From: Akkermansia muciniphila
GTDB taxonomy: Bacteria; Verrucomicrobiota; Verrucomicrobiia; Verrucomicrobiales; DEV007
Direction of reading: 5' to 3'
Assembly (NCBI GenBank): GCA_945883495.1
Contig: CAMCXS010000016.1
Coordinates: forward strand, 1-64,000
DNA length: 64,000 bases
Part shown: positions 43,231 through 50,696 of the stretch, piece after piece
Layout of the letters: each line of letters begins with the position of its first letter
How positions within the stretch are numbered: position 1 is the stretch's first letter
The notes under the pieces: model-generated
Told to the model about the DNA's origin: nothing
The model's database searches: none
The model's input: the letters and a program-made list of their open reading frames with translations, nothing else
Program-made: the position numbers and the translations under genes

Positions 43231-43554
43231 ATGAGCGAACAGAATTACACCGTCCAGGTCACCGCGCGGCACATGGAACTCACCGGCGCCATGCGGGAAC
43301 ACTGCCATCAACGGCTTTCCCGCATCCACCTGGAGTATCCTCGAATCATCGAGGCCAAGTTCGTCCTCGACGCGCAGGAGCACGGACACCGGCACATCGC
43401 GGAGCTGGTGCTTTTCTGCTCCAACAATGTGACCCTGGAGGCAAAAACGGAAACCAATGACCTCTACGAAGCGATTGACCTCACTGTCACCAAGATCGAA
43501 CGCCAGATGCGCGAGGAAAAGACCCGGTTGATGGACCGGACCGGAAAACCGTAA
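43231..43554 (+). CDS. hpf: Ribosome hibernation factor HPF/RaiA-like (short form)
   Basis: A 107-residue protein of the HPF/YfiA family, which binds the 30S subunit's decoding centre in non-growing cells and inactivates ribosomes. It has the family's NYTVQVTARHMELTGAMREH start, EAKFVLDAQEHGHRHIAELV and DLYEAIDLTVTKIERQMREE helices. It is the short form, without the dimerising C-terminal domain of long HPF. The conserved lysine/arginine-rich surface is less marked than usual. It starts 21 bases after the universal stress protein gene. Confidence 0.9.
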   Translation: MSEQNYTVQVTARHMELTGAMREHCHQRLSRIHLEYPRIIEAKFVLDAQEHGHRHIAELVLFCSNNVTLEAKTETNDLYEAIDLTVTKIERQMREEKTRLMDRTGKP

Positions 43555-43566
43555 CCCGACTCGAAC

Positions 43567-43944
43567 ATGCCGGAATCCTCTCTCTACGAACGCATCGGCG
43601 GCGAACAGGGTATCGCCAACCTGATCGATCAATTCTACCTCCGGGTCTTTGAGGATCCGGAGTTGGCGCCATTCTTCGCGCATGCGCCAGTCGATCACCT
43701 GAAGACGATGCAGCGAGAGTTCTTCAGCCAAGCTCTAGGGGGACCGTTTGTGTACTCAGGGGGTCCCATCCGCGAAGTGCATCACGGCCGTGGCATCACG
43801 CTCGACCATTTCCAGCGCTTCACGGAGCATCTCCTGACAACTTTGGAGGGCTTTCAGCTCTCCACGGCGGAAATCAACCAGATCATCAGCCGCGTAAATG
43901 TCGACGCCGACAAAATTGTCGGCCAGAGCAACTCCGGCGGTTGA
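43567..43944 (+). CDS. Truncated haemoglobin (group I-like)
   Basis: A 125-residue truncated globin. Visible are the N-terminal SLYERIGGEQGIANLIDQFY (tyrosine B10 at the end), the HAPVDHLKTMQREFFSQALGG E-helix region and the proximal histidine in REVHHGRGI, the usual pattern of trHbI. Such globins bind oxygen or nitric oxide and often serve in NO detoxification. It lies 12 bases after hpf and ends nine bases from the convergent methyltransferase gene. With DksA, UspA and HPF it forms a group that would fit low-oxygen or nitrosative stress. Confidence 0.92.
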   Translation: MPESSLYERIGGEQGIANLIDQFYLRVFEDPELAPFFAHAPVDHLKTMQREFFSQALGGPFVYSGGPIREVHHGRGITLDHFQRFTEHLLTTLEGFQLSTAEINQIISRVNVDADKIVGQSNSGG

Positions 43945-43952
43945 AACTGCGA

Positions 43953-44849
43953 TTAAACCATTGCGGCGGCCAACGCGGCCCGCAGCTTGCGCTTCCGGGA
44001 CTCGGAGTCGCCCGGGGTTTCGAAAGGCAGACTCAACAGACGCTCGATGCTTGTCGCAAGCGTTGATCTCTCTTTCGGGATCTCCACCAGTCCGATGTTT
44101 CCCCCGTCAATCTTGCGGCCAGGCCATTGCTGAAACAGGTATTGAGGCCCGAACCGGGGCTCGATCGTTTCCCCGGGGTACATTTTCTGAAGCTCCAGCG
44201 CGATCCGAGGCAGGTCGATATCGTGGAGCGCTACCCAGGCTCCCGGCTCCAGAACCGGCATCAGGTTCAAGATGTCCTGCAACGGCCAAGGATGCTGGTG
44301 ATTCCCATCAATGAAAGCGAGATTGGCTTTCGGGGAGACAAGGTCCTTCGCTTGAAAAGAGTCGGTGCCCCGGTGGAAGTGAAACTTTACCTTTGGCACC
44401 TTCGCCTGGCCTGCGATGGCAACGAACCCCACGTCCTTGGTTTCATCGAAAAGGCACTTCTCCTTGCGGTCGATGCAATGCAAATGCACCTCGGTATTCA
44501 GGGGATTTGCTTGCAGCGCCATGGCAATGGCCATTGACGAGAACCCTGATGCAGTGCCAATCTCGATGTAGCTCCGCGCGGGCATCAGTCTGGCCATCAC
44601 GTAGAGAAAGTTCACATCTGACGGTCCGGACTGGCCTGGGTGATAGACGTTCTGCAGGTGCTCGCTCAAGGCATCGACCTCGGCAGTTGCAAGCTCCACG
44701 GAGGGCACGCCCAAGATGGCCGCCATCTCGTTCACATAGCTTTGCAGTGCGGAAACCTGCCCGGTTTGTAAATGAGAGATCGCCTCGCCCATGGGCGGGG
44801 ACGTTTCAAGCGCCCCTCCTCTTTGTCTACGAGAATTTCGGGCGCTCAT
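43953..44849 (-). CDS. Class I SAM-dependent methyltransferase
   Basis: A 298-residue cytoplasmic methyltransferase of the O-methyltransferase-like group. The AdoMet motif is RSYIEIGTASGFSSMAIAMA, followed by VHLHCIDRKEKC for the acidic loop, NLAFIDGNHQHPWPLQDILN and PGAWVALHDIDLP. The early segment with VYHPGQSGPSDVNFLYVMAR also fits. The substrate is unknown. I chose the ATG at 44849 because GGAGG precedes it by six bases; an ATG at 44792 is in frame but has no such site. The open frame extends far upstream, but that part is antisense to the DUF1592 gene and not real. Confidence 0.85.
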   Translation of the reverse strand: MSARNSRRQRGGALETSPPMGEAISHLQTGQVSALQSYVNEMAAILGVPSVELATAEVDALSEHLQNVYHPGQSGPSDVNFLYVMARLMPARSYIEIGTASGFSSMAIAMALQANPLNTEVHLHCIDRKEKCLFDETKDVGFVAIAGQAKVPKVKFHFHRGTDSFQAKDLVSPKANLAFIDGNHQHPWPLQDILNLMPVLEPGAWVALHDIDLPRIALELQKMYPGETIEPRFGPQYLFQQWPGRKIDGGNIGLVEIPKERSTLATSIERLLSLPFETPGDSESRKRKLRAALAAAMV

Positions 44850-44906
44850 TCCATCCCTCCACCGCAACGTTGCCGCCGCGCCGCCAAGGCCGTATTCTGA
44901 GATTGC

Positions 44907-47285
44907 TTGACTTCCGCCCTTGTCATCTTGTCGCTCGCCCTGCCCCTGGTCGTCGAAGACCATTGCTTTTCCTGTCACGGCGAGGACAAGGTCGAGGGCG
45001 GGGTTGACTTCCGCCAACCGTTGACCGCCTCCCAATGGCAAAGGGCCATCTCCCAGGTGGAGCGCGAGGAAATGCCCCCAAACTCGGGTCCTTCCCCCGG
45101 GCAGCGTCGGGAGATTTTGGCCTGGCTCGAACAATCCGCCGTTTCGGCTCCTCCCGCGCCGCGCCCGCCCATCCCCAGGTTCGCCCGCCTCACTCGCGAG
45201 GAATACAGCCGCTCCGTCGCCAAACTGCTCGGCATCGATCTCCGCCCCGGCGAGCTCTTGGAACCAGATCCCCCTGGAGTCACCGGATTCACCAACGACG
45301 CTGAAGCGCTCCAAGTCACCCCCGCCCAAGCCGCCAAATACCTCGAAGCCGCCGAGCGGGCCGTCGAAGGATGGACCGCTCTGGGCAAGCCCGGCATCGC
45401 CGTGCGTTTTGAGGCGGAAGCCATGGATCGAAGTTCCTCTCACCTCAAAGAGTTCGACCGCGGCATGCTCTTCGCCACCGAGCCCCAGGTAATCTCGACC
45501 ACCGTTGAAATCCCAGTCGATGGCTTCTACGAGATCCGTTGCCACGGTTCCACGATGGGCAAGCCCACCCGGCTCCAGATCCTCGATGGCAGCGAACCGT
45601 TGACTTCGATCCCCGTGACTCACCCTCGCCCCGGCGCGATCACCCACCGGATTCCCCTGCTCCTGCGGAAAGGGTGGCACACGCTCTCCTTCCACCAACC
45701 CAGCTTGGTCCCCCAGGCCAGCTTGCCTCGCGATGCCGACCAAGTCATGAACGAGCGGGCCGCCCGCAACCGCATGCAGGTCCCCGAGCTCCCCCCTGGT
45801 GCCACGAAAAGCCAAATCGAAGCGCGCCACGCGTTGGAGGAAAAGTGTCTTTATCTCCAACAAGCATTCGAATGGCTCTTCGCCTATGGACAACACGGCG
45901 ATCCCCGCGACATCGCCCGATTCCGCGATTACGCCACGGAGCGCCTCGAAGGCGAACGCCAGACTCGTCACCGGTATGCCACCGAAGTCCTCCAGACCGA
46001 TCCAACGGAATTCAATCGCCAGTGGGAAACCCGCAACGGCGCCAAATCGCGAAGCTACGAGGCGCACCTGGCGAAAATCGCCGCCATCAAATGGATGGAT
46101 TGGACCAAATATCAGGGCCAACTCTACCTCGATTGGATCGAGGTCGCCGGTCCGACCGTCCCGGAAGGTTCTCACCCACGTCAGAACTTGGATTTGGAAG
46201 CCTTTGCCCGAGAGGCTTGGCGCCGCCCCGTTTCCCCAGAAGAGCTCAAGCCCCACCGAGAGCTCGAACCGCAACTCGCTTTTGCCGCCGTCCTCGCTTC
46301 GCCCCGCTTTGTCTACCGCGACAATCGCGATCCGGCAGTCCGGCTCAGCTACTTCCTTCACGGCGGTCCGCCCGGCTCAGATGCCGTGGACCGCAAAACC
46401 ATCCGCCGCCTGATCGCCACCCCTGAATTCGCCCAAACCCTCACCGAGTTCACCGGCCAATGGCTCGGCACCGCCCCGCTCGGCACCACCGTGATGCCGG
46501 ACGAATACCGCTTCCCCGGTTACAAACGCCACCTCGCCCTGGCCGCCTGCGAGGAACCGGTTCGGTTCCTGCAGCGCCTCGTCCTCGAAGGCCGTTCGCT
46601 TCGGGACTTGCTAAACTCAGACTGGACGATGGTGAATGAGCCGTTGGCCGCATTCTACGGTTTGCCCGTTCCCAAAGGCGGTGATTGGCAGCCCGTCCCG
46701 TTACCAGATCGGCGCCGCGGCGGCCTTCTCGGCATGAGCGCCGTGCTGACCACTACCTCTAGCGCCCTGCGCACCACCCCCGTTGCTCGCGGAAAATGGG
46801 TTTGGGAGACGCTGCTTGGCCGCAACCCCGGAACGCCACTCCCCGACGCCGGAGTTCTCCCCGCCATGGCCGGTGAAGAAGGCCGCACCTTACGCGAAGA
46901 GCTTGAGGAGCACCGCACCAATCCGCGTTGCCAACGCTGCCACGAAAAGCTCGACCCGATCGGCCTCAGCTTGGAGAACTTCGACGCCGTTGGCACCTGG
47001 CGGGAGACGGTCGCCGGAAAACCCATCGATCCCTCCGGCAGATTCTACCGGGGCGCGGAATTCTCCGGTCCGGAAGGCCTGCGGGCGGAGATCTCGAAGC
47101 ACGAGGACGAGTTCCTCGAACAAATCATCCGCAAACTCCTCGCTTTTGCTCACGGTCGCCCCTGCGACGACGAAGCCGACTGGATTCAAGGCATCAAGGA
47201 ACGGGTCCAGGCCGCAAATTGGAACGCCGCCACCCTTTTCGAAGAAGTGGCCGTCAACTTGGTCGAGAACGGTCCGGAGCCTTGA
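44907..47285 (+). CDS. DUF1587/DUF1592/DUF1588/DUF1585 c-type cytochrome domain protein
   Basis: A 792-residue exported protein of the planctomycete/verrucomicrobial cytochrome type. A short signal peptide (LVILSLALPLVVE) is followed at once by haem motif CFSCH near residue 20. Then come DUF1587 (about 90-160, FARLTREEYSRSVAKLLGID), a carbohydrate-binding-like middle region, DUF1592 (about 430-540), DUF1588 (about 590-690, with the second CxxCH as CQRCHEKLDPIGL near 673) and DUF1585 at the end. The family is thought to act on complex substrates in the periplasm but its chemistry is unproven. It normally pairs with a DUF1552 gene, which is absent. The start is TTG at 44907; the 3' end overlaps cobU by 32 bases, tail to tail. 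Confidence 0.88.
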   Translation: MTSALVILSLALPLVVEDHCFSCHGEDKVEGGVDFRQPLTASQWQRAISQVEREEMPPNSGPSPGQRREILAWLEQSAVSAPPAPRPPIPRFARLTREEYSRSVAKLLGIDLRPGELLEPDPPGVTGFTNDAEALQVTPAQAAKYLEAAERAVEGWTALGKPGIAVRFEAEAMDRSSSHLKEFDRGMLFATEPQVISTTVEIPVDGFYEIRCHGSTMGKPTRLQILDGSEPLTSIPVTHPRPGAITHRIPLLLRKGWHTLSFHQPSLVPQASLPRDADQVMNERAARNRMQVPELPPGATKSQIEARHALEEKCLYLQQAFEWLFAYGQHGDPRDIARFRDYATERLEGERQTRHRYATEVLQTDPTEFNRQWETRNGAKSRSYEAHLAKIAAIKWMDWTKYQGQLYLDWIEVAGPTVPEGSHPRQNLDLEAFAREAWRRPVSPEELKPHRELEPQLAFAAVLASPRFVYRDNRDPAVRLSYFLHGGPPGSDAVDRKTIRRLIATPEFAQTLTEFTGQWLGTAPLGTTVMPDEYRFPGYKRHLALAACEEPVRFLQRLVLEGRSLRDLLNSDWTMVNEPLAAFYGLPVPKGGDWQPVPLPDRRRGGLLGMSAVLTTTSSALRTTPVARGKWVWETLLGRNPGTPLPDAGVLPAMAGEEGRTLREELEEHRTNPRCQRCHEKLDPIGLSLENFDAVGTWRETVAGKPIDPSGRFYRGAEFSGPEGLRAEISKHEDEFLEQIIRKLLAFAHGRPCDDEADWIQGIKERVQAANWNAATLFEEVAVNLVENGPEP

Positions 47286-47793
47286 TCTCAACCGGAATTC
47301 CGGCCACCACCCACTCCACACGATCCGCTGCCCGGGCCACCAGCTGGTTCGCCCAGCCCACCAAGTCCCGATAAGCCCGCGTCTCCGGGCCGAGTGGAAC
47401 GATCCCACAGCCCACCTCGTTGCTCACGATGATGACCGTCACGCCACTCTCCCGGAAGGCCGCCAAGCCCCCTTCCAAACGCCGCAACACCGCGTCGATC
47501 TCCCCGTCCACCTCCAGCCAGTGCGCCAACCAAAGCGTCAGACAATCCAGCAGCAGCACCCGCCCGGCGTAATCCACCGCCAAGTCAACCAGATCAAACC
47601 GATCCTCAACCGTCTGCCAGTGATTGGGCCGGTCCTCCCGATGCCGGTGAATTCGCGCCTCCATCTCCGCATCCAGCCCCGCCGTCCGGCACGTGGCCAC
47701 ATAGACGACTTCGCCCTCAAGATCCCGGGCCAACGCCTCGGCCCGGGAACTCTTGCCGCTCCGGCTTCCACCGATCACCAACGTGATGCTCAT
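47254..47793 (-). CDS. cobU: Adenosylcobinamide kinase / adenosylcobinamide-phosphate guanylyltransferase
   Basis: A 179-residue CobU/CobP enzyme that phosphorylates adenosylcobinamide and transfers GMP to it in cobalamin salvage. It has the P-loop ITLVIGGSRSGKSSRAEAL, the histidine in RIHRHREDRP that takes the GMP, LLLDCLTLWLAHW, and IIVSNEVGCGIVPLGPETR. The ATG at 47793 overlaps the permease stop (ATGA). It is the last gene of the btuF-btuD-btuC-cobU operon. cobS and cobT, needed to complete salvage, are not in the window. Confidence 0.95.
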   Translation of the reverse strand: MSITLVIGGSRSGKSSRAEALARDLEGEVVYVATCRTAGLDAEMEARIHRHREDRPNHWQTVEDRFDLVDLAVDYAGRVLLLDCLTLWLAHWLEVDGEIDAVLRRLEGGLAAFRESGVTVIIVSNEVGCGIVPLGPETRAYRDLVGWANQLVARAADRVEWVVAGIPVEIKAPDRSRPS

Positions 47794-48770
47794 GATTCCA
47801 ATCGCCGCCGTAGCACCAAAATCACCACCAGAAACACCGCTCCGATCACCCCTGTGATGACCCCAACTGGCAATTCCTGTCCTGGGATCAAATGCCGCGC
47901 CAGCAAGTCCGCCACCGTCAAGAGCAACGCCCCAATCAACGCGGCTCCTGGAAGCACCATGCCATGTCGCGCCCCGACGAGCATCCGCGCCAAGTGCGGT
48001 GCCATCAGTCCGGCATACGCGATGATCCCACACGCCGCCACCGCCGTCCCTGCCAACAAACAGGCCACGCCAATCACCACCCGCTTCATCGCTTCCACCG
48101 GCACGCCCAGCGCCCCCGCCGAATCTTCCCCTGCCGCCAACAGATCCAACACCCGGGAAGCAGCCAAAGCCACCGCCAATCCCGGCACCAACCCCGCCAC
48201 CGCGATCCCCACGTGCTCCCAACCTCGATACGCCAAGCTCCCCATCAACCATGTCAACACCGATCTCAAGCCATACGGATCCGCCCGCAGCAGCAACGCC
48301 ATCGTCACCGCCTGCAAAAAGCCCGCCAGCGCCATCCCGCCCAACAGCAGCACCAACGGGGATGTCACGCCGTCACGTGTCGCGAGCCGGTAAACCAAAG
48401 CCGCCGCCACCCCGGCTCCCGCGAACGCCGCCAAGCTCACGACCCATTCCGGCATCCCCGCCGTCAGCACCGCCACCGCTCCAAACGCCGCCCCGGACGA
48501 CACCCCTGTCACGTAGGGCTCAGCCACCGGATTCCGGAAAAAACCCTGCATCAGCGCTCCCGCCACCCCCAGACTCGCCCCGGCGAACACCCCCAAGCAC
48601 GCCCGCGGCAAACGCAATTCCCACAACACCAGCCCCCCGCCCTCCGGTTCCGCGATCAGCTTCCACGGCGCCAGCCACCCCATCTCGCCGTAGCTCACCG
48701 CCATCAGCCACACCAGAAGGAGCGCAGCTCCGACGAGCCACAATTTCACGTCAGCTCTCATTTCGTTCAC
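47790..48770 (-). CDS. btuC: Cobalamin-type ABC transporter permease (BtuC/FecCD family)
   Basis: A 326-residue inner-membrane permease with about nine to ten hydrophobic helices. Family marks are LWELRLPRACLGVFAGASLG, GALMQGFFRNPVAEPYVTGV and, near the end, IIAYAGLMAPHLARMLVGAR, the coupling-helix region. The gene lies between btuD and cobU with ATGA overlaps at both ends, which places it firmly in cobalamin uptake rather than siderophore uptake. The start at 48770 is fixed by the overlap. Confidence 0.94.
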   Translation of the reverse strand: MNEMRADVKLWLVGAALLLVWLMAVSYGEMGWLAPWKLIAEPEGGGLVLWELRLPRACLGVFAGASLGVAGALMQGFFRNPVAEPYVTGVSSGAAFGAVAVLTAGMPEWVVSLAAFAGAGVAAALVYRLATRDGVTSPLVLLLGGMALAGFLQAVTMALLLRADPYGLRSVLTWLMGSLAYRGWEHVGIAVAGLVPGLAVALAASRVLDLLAAGEDSAGALGVPVEAMKRVVIGVACLLAGTAVAACGIIAYAGLMAPHLARMLVGARHGMVLPGAALIGALLLTVADLLARHLIPGQELPVGVITGVIGAVFLVVILVLRRRLES

Positions 48771-49552
48771 CTCGCTGGGAACAGGACGACCGGAAATCCA
48801 TCTTCCACCTCGCTGACCAACGGCTCCCCGCCGTAAACCCGCCCCAGAATCTCGCGGTGCAACACGTCCCGTGGGGCGCCATCAGCGGCAATCCGGCCCG
48901 CGTCCAACAAAACAAGCCGATCACAAACCCGTGCCGCCAGGTTCAAATCGTGCAGCACGCAAAGCACAGCCCGGCCTTCCGCCGCCAAGCGCCGCAACAC
49001 GCCGCAGAATATGGCTTGGTAAGACGCATCCAGAAAGGACGCTGGCTCATCCAAGAGCAGCGTTCCCGCATTCTGGCAAAGTCCACGCGCCAGCCAAGCT
49101 CGTTGCGCTTCCCCACCGCTCAGCAGGTCCACCCGGCGCTCTGCCCGATCGGTCAAACCGGCTTCGGCCAACGCCGTGCCGATCGCCACTTCATCAGCCG
49201 TCCCCAACTTCCGGAACGGCCCGAGATGCGGATACCTTCCCTGCGCCACAAACTCCCAGACCGTAAACGGAAACTCCAGACGCGGGCCTTGCGCGATCAC
49301 CGCGATTTGCCGAGCGCGCTCCCGGCTCGGCACCGCTGAGATCGCCGAATCCCCAAGCCGCACGTCTCCGGCCATCGGCCGCAACCTACCGCCCAGCGCT
49401 TTCAGCAAAGTACTCTTGCCCGCGCCGTTCGGTCCGGTCACGCCGAGCACCTCGCCATGGCGCACCTCCAGCGTGACGCCTTGAAGCACCGCCACACCGC
49501 CGTAGCCGGCGACCAAACCGGAGCAGTTAAGGCTGGAGAAAGTGGAGTTCAT
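48767..49552 (-). CDS. btuD: Cobalamin-type ABC transporter ATPase
   Basis: A 261-residue ABC ATPase. Walker A is GPNGAGKST (about 41-49), the Q-loop is in VIAQGPRLEFPFTVWEFV, the signature is LLSGGEAQRAWLARGL, Walker B is TLLLDEPASFLD and the switch histidine is in VLHDLNLAARVCD. This is the FecE/BtuD subgroup. Its start lies 26 bases inside the end of btuF, and its stop overlaps the permease start, so the operon order is btuF-btuD-btuC-cobU. Confidence 0.94.
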   Translation of the reverse strand: MNSTFSSLNCSGLVAGYGGVAVLQGVTLEVRHGEVLGVTGPNGAGKSTLLKALGGRLRPMAGDVRLGDSAISAVPSRERARQIAVIAQGPRLEFPFTVWEFVAQGRYPHLGPFRKLGTADEVAIGTALAEAGLTDRAERRVDLLSGGEAQRAWLARGLCQNAGTLLLDEPASFLDASYQAIFCGVLRRLAAEGRAVLCVLHDLNLAARVCDRLVLLDAGRIAADGAPRDVLHREILGRVYGGEPLVSEVEDGFPVVLFPAR

Positions 49553-50468
49553 CCGAATGCGCCCCCGAAATCAACCCGGGATGCAACGCCTCCGCCACCG
49601 CGAGCGCCGCCTTCCCCACCCTCGGTCCCGGAATCATCAGCAAACTTCCCCCAATAAAAACGATCCGCCCAGATTTCACCGCCGCCGACCGGCTCCAGAT
49701 TACGTCTTCCTTCCACCGAGCCACCGCCGTCCGCGCCGCCACGAGGTCCGCCGGATCTTCCGTCAATGATATCAAAATCACCTCCGGATTCCAACTTAAG
49801 AGCCGCTCCCGGTTCAAAGGCGGCCAAGCGGTATCCGCTTCCGCTGCTACATTTCGTCCTCCGGCACGCTCCAGAAGTTCCCCGGTAAAGCTCCCTGCTC
49901 CCGCGCAAAAAGCCGTATCCGTCCCGTAAAACAGCACCGTTCTCGGCCGCTCCTCAGGTGCTACCCGGCTCGCGAGCCGCTCCACTTCCGCGACTTGCGT
50001 CTCGACTCCCTTGGCCAACGCCTCGCCCTTCTCCGGCACGCCGAGCCATTCCCCGGTCCGCCGCAAATTCGCCACCACGCTCGCCAAATTGCTCGTGGGC
50101 AGCCGTTCGACTCGCAAACGGACTCTCCGCAACTGCGTCACCACCGCTTCCGGCGTCGGGTCGCTCGCTAAAATCAAGTCCGGCCGCAAACCCAGCAGCC
50201 GTTCCACCGAGGGCTGCACCATGTCGTCAAAAATCGCCAATCCCGCTCGGTCAGCTCCCGGACAATACCGCGTCCGCGCGATGAGCCGATCCTCAAGCCC
50301 CAACGCGAGAATCGTTTCAGTAACGCTCGGTGCCAGGCTCACAATCCGTTCCCCGGCCCTCGCCCCCACCAAGGCGAAACAGAAACTGACAATCAAGAGG
50401 CGACAACTCACGGCCGCTACCAACTCCCTCCTTGCTACCCCATCGTCAAACCCGAAAACCGTTGACAT
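49527..50468 (-). CDS. btuF: Cobalamin-type periplasmic binding protein
   Basis: A 313-residue substrate-binding protein of the TroA/BtuF fold. A hydrophobic signal segment (LVAAVSCRLLIVSFCFALVG) precedes RIVSLAPSVTETILALGLED, the standard opening of the BtuF domain, with PDLILASDPTPEAVVTQLRR and WPPLNRERLLSWNPEVILIS further on. The ATG at 50468 leaves an n-region of about 15 residues before the hydrophobic core, rather long but acceptable. A longer open frame upstream is antisense to btuB and not real. It captures cobalamin that BtuB brings through the outer membrane. It is the first gene of the uptake operon, divergent from btuB. Confidence 0.9.
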   Translation of the reverse strand: MSTVFGFDDGVARRELVAAVSCRLLIVSFCFALVGARAGERIVSLAPSVTETILALGLEDRLIARTRYCPGADRAGLAIFDDMVQPSVERLLGLRPDLILASDPTPEAVVTQLRRVRLRVERLPTSNLASVVANLRRTGEWLGVPEKGEALAKGVETQVAEVERLASRVAPEERPRTVLFYGTDTAFCAGAGSFTGELLERAGGRNVAAEADTAWPPLNRERLLSWNPEVILISLTEDPADLVAARTAVARWKEDVIWSRSAAVKSGRIVFIGGSLLMIPGPRVGKAALAVAEALHPGLISGAHSDELHFLQP

Positions 50469-50497
50469 CGCCCCGCCATCACCGAGCCGTGCCTTGT

Positions 50498-50520
50498 CCC
50501 GGCTTCGGCCGGGTTTTCTT
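50498..50520 (+). terminator. Terminator-like hairpin ahead of the cobalamin riboswitch
   Basis: CCCGGC (50498-50503) and GCCGGG (50508-50513) pair around a TTCG tetraloop, followed by TTTTCTT. This is a textbook intrinsic terminator in the plus direction, although no plus-strand gene lies just upstream. It may stop antisense transcripts coming through btuF before they reach btuB; then the btuB promoter would have to lie between it and the riboswitch or overlap it. Confidence 0.6.
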
Positions 50521-50529
50521 GGGAAGTCC

Positions 50530-50660
50530 CGCCATCCGTGGCGACGACAGGAAATAAGGGGGAATCCAGTGAAAAACTGGAGCGGTACCGCCACCGTGTG
50601 AATGCCAACATCCGTTCGCGGACGAGGGATTCGAGCCGGGTCGCCTGCCTGAGGAAAGTC
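50530..50660 (+). ncRNA. Cobalamin riboswitch upstream of btuB
   Basis: The leader carries the conserved blocks of the cobalamin (RF00174-type) riboswitch in order: AAGGGGGAATCCAGTG (50554-50570 region) with its pairing partner ACTGGAGCGG, the CCGCCACCGTGTGAA core, and the B12 box GAGCCGGGTCGCCTGCC at 50633-50649. Adenosylcobalamin binding should lower btuB expression. After the B12 box, CCAG and CTGG (near 50666-50681) can form a small stem just before the ribosome-binding site GGAGG, so control of translation initiation is likely. The outer boundaries are approximate. Confidence 0.93.
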
Positions 50661-50696
50661 AACCACCAGCGGAATCACTGGAACCGGAGGCACTCT

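Noticed and set aside
43953-46361. An 802-codon open frame on the minus strand covering the methyltransferase gene and beyond
   Set aside because: Only the part from 44849 down matches a methyltransferase; the upstream 500 codons are antisense to the well-supported DUF1592 gene and lack family features.
46783-48393. A 536-codon plus-strand frame across the end of the DUF1592 gene, cobU and btuC
   Set aside because: It is antisense to cobU and btuC, both with complete motifs, and its translation is low-complexity, as expected for a shadow in G+C-rich DNA.
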